Origin: an uncultured bacterium
GTDB lineage: Bacteria > Planctomycetota > GCA-002687715
Direction of reading: 5' to 3'
DNA length: 64,000 bases
Assembly (NCBI GenBank): GCA_902826835.1
Contig: CADEGH010000017.1
Coordinates: forward strand, 45,235-109,234
The translations under genes were made by a program, and so were the position numbers. This document shows, in pieces, positions 16,918 to 25,099 of this stretch; position 1 is the stretch's first letter, and each line of letters begins with the position of its first letter. The notes below the pieces were generated by a model. The model was not told the origin of the DNA, did not search any database, and saw only the letters and a list, made by a program, of their open reading frames with translations.

Positions 16918-18678
16918 ATGGAAAACGTTCACCCCCCTTCCCGGCTCCGATTCATCTGCACGATCGGCCCCAAACTCCTGAACCGAGAGGCCCTGCACGA
17001 ACTCCACGAACACGGCATGGGCATCGCGAGAGTCAACGGCTCCCACGGTTCGATCGAAGACGTGCGCAAAATGATCGAGTTTCTGCGCGCGAACCTCCCG
17101 TCGGGCGTCCCCATCCTGCTGGATCTTCCCGGCAACAAGGTTCGCACCGAGGGCATCACGACGCCCATCGACCTCGTCGCGGGTCAAGCCTTCGACCTCA
17201 AGCCCGAAAACCTCACCTTCCGCTCGCTGGGCGCCCGCCTCAAGGCTGGCTACCGCATCTCCGCGGCCGACGGAGCCATTCAGCTCGAGGTCACGGGGGT
17301 CGAAAACGGCGTGATTCAAACCAAGGTGATCGTGGGAGGGAAATTGGCCAACCGGAAGGGCCTGAACATCCGGGGCATCCACGATTCCATGCCCTTCGAT
17401 TTCGAGCGTGACACCGCGCTTCTCAATCTGGCGATCGAAACTAGCGTCGACTTCATCGGCCTGAGCTTCGTGCGATCGAGTGAACACGTTCGCCGGATCA
17501 AGGCGCAACTGGTCGGCACCCCGGTGCGAATCGTCGCCAAGGTCGAGACCATCGAGGCGGTCCAGAAGTTGGATCGCATCCTCGCGGACTCCGACACGAT
17601 CATGATCGATCGCGGGGATCTCGAGGCCGACGTCGGGCGCGAGAACGTGCCCCTCATCACCAAGCGAGTGATCCGCCGCGCCAAACAGCTCGGAGTGCCG
17701 GTGATCGTCGCCAGCCAATTCCTGACGACGATGCTCGACCGCCCCCTCCCGGTGATGGCGGAAGTGAGCGACATCACCAACGCCGTGCTGGATGGGGCCG
17801 ACATCCTCATGCTGTCCGAGGAGACGGCCATCGGCACGTATCCCAATCAGTGCGTGGCCACGATGCGCCACATCGCGCAAAACGTGGAGCGCCATCTCCG
17901 CACCGAGTACTCGGCGGTGATCCTCGCCGCGGGGCCGTCGACCGGCTTCGGGTCCCTCACGACCAACAAACACAAGTCGATGCTGGATGTCGGCGGGATG
18001 ACCATTATCCAGCACCAGCTCGGCAATCTCCGATCGATCGGCATCACCGATGACCGCATCACCGTCGTGACCGGCCACAATCATCGCCAGCTCGAGACCT
18101 ATTTGCGGGGCGAAGGGTTCCAGGGTCGTTTTGTGTTCAATCCCTGGTACGCCACCACCAACATCCTGACTTCGCTCTGGCTCGCTCGTGAGCCCGGGAA
18201 TTTGGTGGTGCTCTACGGGGACATCGTCTTCGACCGCGGAATCTTGGCCGACCTCATGACCACCGGCGGCGGAGTCGCGCTGGCGATCGACGAACACTCC
18301 CAACTCGATCCCGAGGCGGAGAAGGTCACCATCGAGTCCGAACGCATCGTCCGCGCGAGCAAAGAAATCGAGCCCTCGCGTGCCCAAGGCGAGTTCATCG
18401 GTCTCGCTCGTTTCGATGCCGCAAGCACGGTTCTCCTTTCCGAGGAAATGGAGAGCATCGTCAAAGAAGGGCGCACGATGGAGTTCCTCACCGTCGCGCT
18501 CGAACGGCTGGCCGCGCGCGGAGTGCGCCTGGCTCCGACCTACACCCACGGCCGGCCTTGGAACGACAACGATTGTCTCGCCGATCTCAACCGCTCCCGG
18601 GACGTGGCCTTCCCCTCGATCTTGGCGGCCCACTCGGAGCGGGAGCGGGCGCACGCGACTCCGCAGGCCATTCTCTGA
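16918..18678 (+). CDS. Pyruvate kinase-like barrel fused to a nucleotidyltransferase
   Basis: 586 residues. Residues 1-330 match the pyruvate kinase A/B domains and keep nearly all catalytic positions: CTIGP, RVNGSHGS (R, N, S), LDLPGNKVRT, the catalytic Lys in VAKVETIEA, metal-binding Asp in RGDLE, and AEVSDITNAVLDG; the usual ATQMLES is ASQFLTT, so the catalytic Thr is Ser. The pyruvate kinase C-domain is absent and replaced at about 340 by a sugar/choline-phosphate-type nucleotidyltransferase (SAVILAAG, GDIVFD). Its G-x-G-T-R loop is altered (AAGPSTGFG) though the following Lys (NKHKSML) remains. It leads a plus-strand run with the Sat-like and CDP-alcohol genes, so I infer it makes a CDP- or similar activated head group. 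No ribosome site stronger than AGG is seen before the ATG. Confidence 0.85.
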   Translation: MENVHPPSRLRFICTIGPKLLNREALHELHEHGMGIARVNGSHGSIEDVRKMIEFLRANLPSGVPILLDLPGNKVRTEGITTPIDLVAGQAFDLKPENLTFRSLGARLKAGYRISAADGAIQLEVTGVENGVIQTKVIVGGKLANRKGLNIRGIHDSMPFDFERDTALLNLAIETSVDFIGLSFVRSSEHVRRIKAQLVGTPVRIVAKVETIEAVQKLDRILADSDTIMIDRGDLEADVGRENVPLITKRVIRRAKQLGVPVIVASQFLTTMLDRPLPVMAEVSDITNAVLDGADILMLSEETAIGTYPNQCVATMRHIAQNVERHLRTEYSAVILAAGPSTGFGSLTTNKHKSMLDVGGMTIIQHQLGNLRSIGITDDRITVVTGHNHRQLETYLRGEGFQGRFVFNPWYATTNILTSLWLAREPGNLVVLYGDIVFDRGILADLMTTGGGVALAIDEHSQLDPEAEKVTIESERIVRASKEIEPSRAQGEFIGLARFDAASTVLLSEEMESIVKEGRTMEFLTVALERLAARGVRLAPTYTHGRPWNDNDCLADLNRSRDVAFPSILAAHSERERAHATPQAIL

Positions 18679-18738
18679 GCTGGGTGCGCAATCCCCTCCC
18701 CTCCGGCGGTAAGCTCCCGGACTTCCTCGAGTTTGACC

Positions 18739-19950
18739 ATGACTTCTCCCCGTGCCGTCCAAGCCTCCGAAGTGAGCAGGTATCCACTCACGGAGTGTGC
18801 CGCGCCGCTTGATCAGGTCCCCGCCCTCTTGGAGCGGGCGCACCGCCTGCCTCGCCTCGATCTCGACCCGAACCAACTGCTCGATCTCGAAAAGCTCGGC
18901 AACGGAACCTTTTCGCCGTTGCAAGGCTTCCAGGGTTCGGCGGAAACTCGATCCGTCACCAGGGACCTGCGCCTCTTGTCGGGGGCACCGTGGTCGATCC
19001 CGATCAACCTCCAGGTTCCCGTGAGCGATTTCGAGCGAGTCTCGAACCAGGATGAGATCGCCCTCTGGAATCGGGCGGAAAACAAGATCGCGGGCACCCT
19101 GCGGATCACCGAAGCGTTCGAACTCGACCTGCTTCCCCACGCCGAACTCGTATTCGGCACCGCGGATCGCCAGCATCCCGGCGTGAATCGTCACTTCGAG
19201 GGAGGCCGCTTCGCTTTGGCCGGCCCGGTGCAGGTGCTGTCCCAGTCGCAAAGCCCGGTGCCTCCGCGCTTCGATCGCTCTCCCCGCGCGATGAGGGAAG
19301 AAATCGAACGCCGCGGTTTCCGCACGATCACCGGATTCCAGACCCGCAATCTGGGTCACAAGGCCCACGAGCACCTCCAGAAGATCGGCCTCGAATTGAC
19401 GGACGGCCTCCTGATCCACCCGCTGATCGGATGGAAAAAGGCCGGGGACATGCTCCCGGATGTCATCCTCGAGGGCTACGAGGTCCTCGTCGATGCCTAC
19501 TACCCGAAGGAGCGCGTGATCTTGGCCGGTCTGACCACCGCCATGCGCTACGCGGGTCCTCGCGAGGCCGTATTCCATGCGATCATCCGCCGCAATTTTG
19601 GCTGCACGCACTTCATCGTCGGGCGTGACCACGCGGGGGTCGGCAACTATTACGACAAGTACGCGGGCCACCGCATCTTCGACCATTTCCGCCCGGACGA
19701 ACTCGGAATCACGATCCTCAAGCTGCACGGTCCGTGTTATTGCGCGGTCTGCGACGAAATCGTCACCGAGCGCATCTGCCCCCACGGTCCGGCCGGCTGG
19801 CGGGACATCAGTGGCACCGAGGTGCGAGCGATGATCGCGCGCGGTGAACGGCCCCCGAGCACGATCATGCGGCCGGAGATCGGCGACTTCCTGATTCGCA
19901 AGAGCCGCGCTGGCGCCGTCTTCTTCGAAGAAACTCCTTCCCCGCGTTGA
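18739..19950 (+). CDS. ATP sulfurylase (sulfate adenylyltransferase)-like protein
   Basis: 403 residues from the ATG at 18739 (an in-frame TTG lies two codons upstream). Family motifs are intact: QTRNLGHKAHE (both catalytic His), VGRDHAGVG, and the C-terminal ISGTEVRAMIARGERPP plus IMRPEI. Before it lies CYCAVCDEIVTERICPHG, the Cys-rich zinc site of the archaeal/Thermus type of homo-oligomeric Sat. The family forms APS from ATP and sulfate. No CysN, APS kinase, APS reductase or sulfite reductase accompanies it; its neighbours are a nucleotidyltransferase fusion and a CDP-alcohol phosphatidyltransferase, so it may adenylylate sulfate for a sulfated/sulfonated lipid or act on another anion. TAAGCT at 18710 could be its own promoter. 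Confidence 0.85.
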   Translation: MTSPRAVQASEVSRYPLTECAAPLDQVPALLERAHRLPRLDLDPNQLLDLEKLGNGTFSPLQGFQGSAETRSVTRDLRLLSGAPWSIPINLQVPVSDFERVSNQDEIALWNRAENKIAGTLRITEAFELDLLPHAELVFGTADRQHPGVNRHFEGGRFALAGPVQVLSQSQSPVPPRFDRSPRAMREEIERRGFRTITGFQTRNLGHKAHEHLQKIGLELTDGLLIHPLIGWKKAGDMLPDVILEGYEVLVDAYYPKERVILAGLTTAMRYAGPREAVFHAIIRRNFGCTHFIVGRDHAGVGNYYDKYAGHRIFDHFRPDELGITILKLHGPCYCAVCDEIVTERICPHGPAGWRDISGTEVRAMIARGERPPSTIMRPEIGDFLIRKSRAGAVFFEETPSPR

Positions 19951-19959
19951 GGACCCACC

Positions 19960-20781
19960 GTGAATTGGCAAGAGATCCGCGAAATCCACAAGAAGACCAC
20001 GGCAGGAGCCAAGGAAGGCATCGCGTTCCGTTACTTCTCCCGTCCCGTCGCCTCCTTCCTGCTCTATTTCCTGAAGAACGGGAAGGTCACTCCCAACCAA
20101 ATCACCATCCTGTCGCTGGCGTTCGGAGTCGCTGGGTCCTTCGCCCACGTCTTCATGCTGGACTGGTCGGGCCTCGTGATCGGGGCTGCCCTGTTCATGT
20201 TGGCCCACATGCTGGATGCCCTCGACGGCCAATTGGCCCGTCTGCGCAAGGCCGGATCCATCATCGGCATGCACTTCGACTTCTTCATCGACGGAGTCAA
20301 GGCCTTTCTCATGTACGGCGCACTCAGCGTGCGTCTTTACCAGCAGGCGCTGCACCCAGGTACCGGCCACTGGATCCTCGGTGATGCCAGCACGAGCGCT
20401 TCCCCCCTCTGGTTCCTTCGACCGTTGCTGGAACGGGCCGGGGCGGGCGGGATCCTCCTGATCGCGGTCCTCGGAATGATCGCACTCGCGACGGGCGTCG
20501 CCTGCACCGACTTCATCAAGAAGAAAGAATGGAAAGAGGCCTTTCCGCCCGCGCCGGGAGCCCGCGCCCCCGGGGCCGGTTGGTCGCCGGTGGCCTTGCT
20601 CGAAAAGTTCGGAAAATTTGTCGTCGACTATCCGAGCTACATCCTGATTCTCTGCTTGCTCAACCGCGTCGACCTCTATCTGCTCGGTTACACCGCCGTG
20701 GTCATCCTCTACGCCGGACGCACCTTACTCGCGATCATGATCAAGCTCTGGCGCGTCAATCCCTATCAGAAGAGCGGCTGA
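19960..20781 (+). CDS. CDP-alcohol phosphatidyltransferase
   Basis: 273 residues, about six membrane helices. The CDP-alcohol signature D-x2-D-G-x2-A-R-x8-9-G-x3-D-x3-D is complete (DALDGQLAR, then GMHFDFFID, about residues 86-111). The enzyme transfers a phosphoalcohol from a CDP-linked donor, typically making a phospholipid such as PS, PI, PG or PC. The head group cannot be read from the sequence. Start GTG at 19960 with GAGGA seven bases upstream, nine bp after the Sat-like stop, so the two are co-transcribed. It contains a rare TTA leucine codon at 20725-20727. What it joins is presumably activated by the fusion protein two genes upstream. Confidence 0.92.
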   Translation: MNWQEIREIHKKTTAGAKEGIAFRYFSRPVASFLLYFLKNGKVTPNQITILSLAFGVAGSFAHVFMLDWSGLVIGAALFMLAHMLDALDGQLARLRKAGSIIGMHFDFFIDGVKAFLMYGALSVRLYQQALHPGTGHWILGDASTSASPLWFLRPLLERAGAGGILLIAVLGMIALATGVACTDFIKKKEWKEAFPPAPGARAPGAGWSPVALLEKFGKFVVDYPSYILILCLLNRVDLYLLGYTAVVILYAGRTLLAIMIKLWRVNPYQKSG

Positions 20782-20785
20782 TACC

Positions 20786-20804
20786 CCTGGCCCGTGAGGC
20801 CAGG
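20786..20804. terminator. Hairpin between convergent genes
   Basis: Perfect 7-bp stem CCTGGCC/GGCCAGG with a 5-base loop fills the 24-bp space between the stops of the CDP-alcohol gene and pgi. No U tract follows on either strand, so it may act with Rho or only protect 3' ends. Confidence 0.5.
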
Positions 20805-20805
20805 C

Positions 20806-22374
20806 TCAGCGCCATTCGAAGGTCCAGCCGTCCGGAGTGTTCGAGGGGATCGCGACCAGGTTGCGGCGGTTAGCCGCCAAGTGGCGCAGGATTGAAAACG
20901 CCGAGAGGAAATCCAGCCCCGCCACCGAGGCCACCACCTCGGCGCAGGCCATGGCGCGCCGCGCGGCCTGCAAACACGCCTCCACGTCCCGTTGCTGCTG
21001 GAGCACGCGGGCAGCCGCCTTCTTGCCGGCTTCCACGCCTGGCTGGTGGTAGGCGTTGATTCCGATGAGGTGCGCGTAGAGGCCGACGGTGCGTTCCATG
21101 AGGGCCAAGAGTGCTCCCAATCGGAGGGCATCGACCCGCTCGAGTCCCAGGGTGAACGACCGCCTCCCTTTCTCGGAGAGCGCTTGCCGCGTGCCTTGGA
21201 GGAAGCCGAACAGGTAATCGCCGGAGCTGACTCCGGCTTCGACTTCGAACCGCGCTTCTTCCCGCTCCCGGAGCACCTGGACGAAGCCGACAAAAAAATC
21301 GTCGCGTCCGTCCCGAAGCTGTTGGACAAACGCGTGCTGATCGGTCGAGCCCTTGTTGCCGAAGACCGACAGCCCCTGCTCGACCAGACGCCCGCCAAGA
21401 TCGAGCGACTTGCCCAACGACTCCATCACGAGCTGCTGCAAGTAACGCGCGATCAGGCCGAGACGGTCTTTGTACGGCAGCATCACGAGGTGCCGGTCGC
21501 CCCGGCCTCGTCCGAGCTGGAACCATGCCCGCGCCAATTGCGCGGCGGGGTTGTTCTCGATCGCAAACGTTCGAGTCCACGCGTCCATCCGCGCGGCCCC
21601 GGCCAGGAAGGCAGTGAGGTCCACACCGATGAGGGCGGCCGGAAGCAAGCCGACGGCGGAGAACACCGAAGTTCGTCCCCCCACCCAATCCCACATCGGG
21701 AATCGGGCCAAGAAGTCTTCGTGCGCCGCCTCGCGATCGAGCTGGGAATCCACGCCGGTGATCGCAACCGCGCTGGCGCCTGGCTTAAGGCCGGCGGACC
21801 GAAAGCGATGGGCCACCTCGAGCCACATATTGCGCGGTTCGGGGGTACTCCCGGACTTGGAAGTGACCAACACGAGCGTGCGGTCGAGTCGGCCGCGGAG
21901 AGTCTGGAATAGCCGATCGAGTCCATCGGGATCGGTGTTGTCAAGGAAGTGCGCGGTCAGGGCGACCCCGGGCCGGGCGAGCGCATCCACCACCAATTGC
22001 GGGCCGAGGGCCGAACCGCCGATTCCCACACACACGAGGTCTTGGAACGGTTGCCCGGAGGGAGACTTCACGGCCCCGCTCGACACCGCGTTCGCAAACG
22101 CTTGCACTCGCGCGACCGTGTCCCCGATCATCGCCCTGGTCGCGGCATCGGGCGCATGCTCCGCGGCCCGCAACCAGTAGTGGCCCACCGCGCGCCCTTC
22201 GTCGGGGTTGGCGATCGCCCCCGCTTCGAGCGACTGCATCGACAGGAGTGCGGAGACCATCGCGGCGCGTTCTTCCCCGGTCCACTCCACGGGGATCCGG
22301 AGGGAGGAGAGATCGAGAAAGAGCCCCAGTTCCTGGTCTTCGAACCACTGAGGCAGAGCTACTGATGAGCGCAT
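20806..22374 (-). CDS. pgi: Glucose-6-phosphate isomerase
   Basis: 522 residues. The two SIS-fold halves show GIGGSALGP, TSKSGSTPE, GNKGSTDQHAFVQQL and the C-terminal NAYHQPGVEAGK, covering both phosphate-binding loops and catalytic Glu/His/Lys positions. It interconverts glucose-6-phosphate and fructose-6-phosphate in the cytoplasm. About 65 residues follow the NAYHQPGVEAGK motif and end in FEWR, a small C-terminal appendage seen in some bacterial PGIs. The ATG (22372-22374) overlaps the end of the EamA gene by 16 bp, with GGGGGAGA upstream, so it is coupled to it. Confidence 0.95.
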   Translation of the reverse strand: MRSSVALPQWFEDQELGLFLDLSSLRIPVEWTGEERAAMVSALLSMQSLEAGAIANPDEGRAVGHYWLRAAEHAPDAATRAMIGDTVARVQAFANAVSSGAVKSPSGQPFQDLVCVGIGGSALGPQLVVDALARPGVALTAHFLDNTDPDGLDRLFQTLRGRLDRTLVLVTSKSGSTPEPRNMWLEVAHRFRSAGLKPGASAVAITGVDSQLDREAAHEDFLARFPMWDWVGGRTSVFSAVGLLPAALIGVDLTAFLAGAARMDAWTRTFAIENNPAAQLARAWFQLGRGRGDRHLVMLPYKDRLGLIARYLQQLVMESLGKSLDLGGRLVEQGLSVFGNKGSTDQHAFVQQLRDGRDDFFVGFVQVLREREEARFEVEAGVSSGDYLFGFLQGTRQALSEKGRRSFTLGLERVDALRLGALLALMERTVGLYAHLIGINAYHQPGVEAGKKAAARVLQQQRDVEACLQAARRAMACAEVVASVAGLDFLSAFSILRHLAANRRNLVAIPSNTPDGWTFEWR

Positions 22375-23330
22375 CCGGTGTCTCCCCCCGCGCTGGACGC
22401 GGAGATCACGTGTTCATCCGGCCGACGCGAGCTCACTCGCGACGACAGCGGGAGCGCCACGAGCGCGACGCCCCCGAGAATGCAAATCGCGGCCATGAGG
22501 GTCGTCCAGGTCACTTCCTCGCCACGAAAGACTCCGAGCCCCACTGCGACCGCGGGAGTCACGTAACTCACGAGACTCAGAGTGGAAGCCTTGGAAGTCC
22601 GCATCAGCCAAAACCAAATGCTGAAAGCGACGACCGTGCCCACGATCGCCAAATACACCAGACAAAGCACCGCCTCGGTTGTCCAGTGCGCGGGAGTGTC
22701 CCGTTCGAATCCCCATGCCAAAGCCGCCATCAACCCGAGGCCGACCACCATCCCGTCGCGGTTGAGGAGGAGCGAGGACACGTCCTTGCCATGGAGCTTG
22801 ACTGCCAGGGTTCCCACGGTGCTGATGAGCGGACTCAGGAGCACGAGTAATGCGGCCGAGGCCCCTTTGCCATCGAGGTTTTGGGCTTCTTTGCCCACGA
22901 GCAGGAACACTCCGAAGAACGCCACTGCACTACCCAGGAACTTGACGAGCGTGAAGCGCTCCCCCGGCAAGACGAAGTGGGCGCCAATCGCCACGAAGAT
23001 CGGGAAGATCGCCCAAATGAGGCTGACCAGGCTCGAGGGGACGTGCTGCTCGGTCCAGTAGATGATGGCGTAGGACAGGGAAAAATTTCCGAGCCCCATC
23101 AGCACGGCCAAGCCTCGGGGCGGCCGGCGACCTCCCTCCCGCTTCGCGAGGCGAGCCGCCAAGAGGGTCATGAACACGAGCGCGATCGCCAGACGGTAGG
23201 CCACTCCCTGGAAGGGAGGGAAGTCCTTCAGGCCGATTTGGATCACCGACCACGTGCTCCCCCAAATCAGGCAGAGCACCGCGAACAGGATGGCGACCAA
23301 TCCGGGTTTGGGGGGCGAGGGGGAGAGCAC
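22359..23330 (-). CDS. EamA/DMT-family transporter
   Basis: 323 residues with ten predicted membrane helices arranged as two EamA repeats; the first repeat opens with LIWGSTWSVIQIGL and the second with the PLISTVGTLAVKL helix, and the end of repeat two shows the usual GGVALVAL. Members export metabolites or amino acids (drug/metabolite transporter superfamily); the substrate is not predictable. The start is a GTG (23328-23330) with TATCGT five bases upstream and no ribosome site, i.e. leaderless geometry. The tail is cytoplasmic and ends within the pgi start. Confidence 0.88.
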   Translation of the reverse strand: MLSPSPPKPGLVAILFAVLCLIWGSTWSVIQIGLKDFPPFQGVAYRLAIALVFMTLLAARLAKREGGRRPPRGLAVLMGLGNFSLSYAIIYWTEQHVPSSLVSLIWAIFPIFVAIGAHFVLPGERFTLVKFLGSAVAFFGVFLLVGKEAQNLDGKGASAALLVLLSPLISTVGTLAVKLHGKDVSSLLLNRDGMVVGLGLMAALAWGFERDTPAHWTTEAVLCLVYLAIVGTVVAFSIWFWLMRTSKASTLSLVSYVTPAVAVGLGVFRGEEVTWTTLMAAICILGGVALVALPLSSRVSSRRPDEHVISASSAGGDTGCAHQ

Positions 23331-23335
23331 CGCGG

Positions 23336-23341
23336 ACGATA
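23336..23341 (-). promoter_or_regulatory. -10 hexamer TATCGT, leaderless geometry
   Basis: Ends five bases before the GTG of the EamA gene; lies downstream of a hairpin at 23381-23397, so the gene seems to have its own promoter. Confidence 0.55.
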
Positions 23342-23380
23342 GCCGGAGACGGCAGGGACGTCCGCCCCAAAACTCCGCCG

Positions 23381-23397
23381 TCCGGGGCCCTCCCGGA
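23381..23397 (-). terminator. Possible terminator after the 23412-24974 gene
   Basis: Stem TCCGGG/CCCGGA with a 5-base loop, 15 bp past the stop; followed after 9 bases by a TTTT. Weak but well placed between a stop and the next -10. Confidence 0.4.
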
Positions 23398-23411
23398 TGT
23401 CCACCGGACCG

Positions 23412-24974
23412 TTACCGATTCATGTTTCCGGTTCCGAACACGCGCGCGTAACGGTAGAGGACCTGAAGATTCATGGTCATCAGCGCGGTGGAGTAGACGC
23501 GGCCTCCATCTTCACCCCAAGCATCGACCGGATCCCATGATCCCGCCTGACACCCTTGGGTGAGTTGAGACTTCGCAACCGCTTGCTCGAGTCGATTCTC
23601 CCAGGCTGTCCAGGCGGACTCCCCGACCTGAAACATCGCCAGCGAAGCGTAGTACCAGTAGTACATGTCTACCCGGCCGCTCTCGGGCTCCCACACCGGC
23701 AGTCGCTTCTGCAGGAGTTCCGCCCCCGCTCGGATCGCCGCCGAGCTCGCCGGATTCTCCCCGGCGAAGATGCGCACGAGCATCCCGACCGCGGTCATCG
23801 ACTCCGAGTGTTCGCCGGGAAACTGCGCCTCGCGGCCGCTGGCCCGGACGGGGCGTTCTCCGCGCACGGTGTAGCCGGTGCGGCCGGTGGTCGCGTCGGT
23901 CAACGACTCCACGAGGGCTTTGGCGTCCTGGAGGGCGGCCGCGCTCACCTTGAGATTCGCGAGCTGTCCGGACTTCAGCGCCATCACCATCCAACCGGTC
24001 ACCGACACGTCGTTGTCGCCGGGGCGCACTCCGTAGCGCCAACCCTGGTAGGGGTTTTGACAGTGCGCCACGAAGTCGAGGCCACGCTGGGCACTGTTGC
24101 GCCAGACTCCGGACTTGGTCATCCCGTACGCCTCCGCCATGGCCAACGCGGCGATGGCGTGGCTGTAGGTGAAGTGGGAGTCGGTCCTCGGGCCAAAGCA
24201 GCCCTCGGCGTCCTGCTGATTCCGCAACCACTGGAGCCCCTTGGCGACCGTAGCCTTGAAGGTGCCCTCGCGGTGGGTGTTGCCGGCACCCAGGAAAGCC
24301 AGGAGTGCTAGGCCGGTGGTCCCCACGTCGTACGCCGCGGCGCCACGGCCCGAGCAGCGCTCGCCGCTCGCGTGGCGACACTGGCCCATGAAACCGTCCG
24401 CGTCCCAGGCGCCATCCTCGCTTTGGTGCCTCGCCAACCAGTCGAGTCCGGCGTCCTTGGCTCGGTGCAGAGTTTCCGAGCCATGGCCCCTCCCGCGACC
24501 CAGCCCTCTTCCGGCTCGCCGGTTGCCAAAGGGCCCCGGTCCGGACCCACACCCCATGACAGACTGCGCAGTGGTGTCCGCGTCGAACGGGTGAATCTGC
24601 GCCGGGCTTGCTTCCTGATCATCCCGCTCCTCGTCAGGGGTCACTGAATCCGGGTTGTCGATCGGATCGGCGAGGGCAGGCGCAGTCACCGGCTCCGGGA
24701 CAAAGTCGACTTCGGGTGAGAGAACCGGCGGCTCGTCCGGAGGCGGAGGCTCCAAAGGCGGCAACTCCGCCACGTCATGACCGACCACGATGCGCTGCTC
24801 CGGCTTGGTCATGGGCGCTTCGTTCGAGAACAAACTCAGGACGAGTCCGATCAGTCCGTGAGCGAGGAGCGACACCAACATCCACGGCGTATTGCGCAAC
24901 TGCTGAACGAGCAGGGCGCGGAAGTCGGGTTGGTCGGTCGGACCCGCAACGAAGGCATACTCTCTCTGGTCCAT
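23412..24974 (-). CDS. TonB-like anchored prenyltransferase/squalene-oxidase repeat protein (paralogue A)
   Basis: 520 residues. Residues 1-30 are cytoplasmic, a single helix spans about 31-50, and its sequence SLLAHG (S35, H39) reproduces the S-x3-H motif of the TonB N-terminal helix. A Pro/Glu/Asp-rich linker (about 60-130), a Gly-rich stretch and an alpha/alpha toroid follow, with QW-like repeats (HQSEDGAWDADGF, QQDAEGCFG, YYWYYASLAMFQ) of the squalene-cyclase/prenyltransferase fold. Catalytic DXDD is not seen, so a binding or scaffold role is likelier than cyclisation. It is about 60% alike, by eye, to the 26652-28202 protein. ATG at 24972-24974 with GGAG eight bases upstream; the open frame continues to 26351 only as antisense of the next gene. 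Confidence 0.85.
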   Translation of the reverse strand: MDQREYAFVAGPTDQPDFRALLVQQLRNTPWMLVSLLAHGLIGLVLSLFSNEAPMTKPEQRIVVGHDVAELPPLEPPPPDEPPVLSPEVDFVPEPVTAPALADPIDNPDSVTPDEERDDQEASPAQIHPFDADTTAQSVMGCGSGPGPFGNRRAGRGLGRGRGHGSETLHRAKDAGLDWLARHQSEDGAWDADGFMGQCRHASGERCSGRGAAAYDVGTTGLALLAFLGAGNTHREGTFKATVAKGLQWLRNQQDAEGCFGPRTDSHFTYSHAIAALAMAEAYGMTKSGVWRNSAQRGLDFVAHCQNPYQGWRYGVRPGDNDVSVTGWMVMALKSGQLANLKVSAAALQDAKALVESLTDATTGRTGYTVRGERPVRASGREAQFPGEHSESMTAVGMLVRIFAGENPASSAAIRAGAELLQKRLPVWEPESGRVDMYYWYYASLAMFQVGESAWTAWENRLEQAVAKSQLTQGCQAGSWDPVDAWGEDGGRVYSTALMTMNLQVLYRYARVFGTGNMNR

Positions 24975-25099
24975 GGTTTGGCTCCGTGAGTTCATTGACC
25001 GCATTGGCTCGTCGCCGTGGCGAGCGCGATGGGAACACCAACGGAACCGCCGAGGTTCGGGTTCAGACGAGAAGAACCGAGGATCGGATTGGGAACCGA

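Noticed and set aside
16822..20370. 1182-codon open frame on the minus strand opposite three genes
   Set aside because: It is the mirror of the pyruvate kinase fusion, Sat-like and CDP-alcohol genes, whose family motifs are unambiguous; long antisense frames are common at this G+C.
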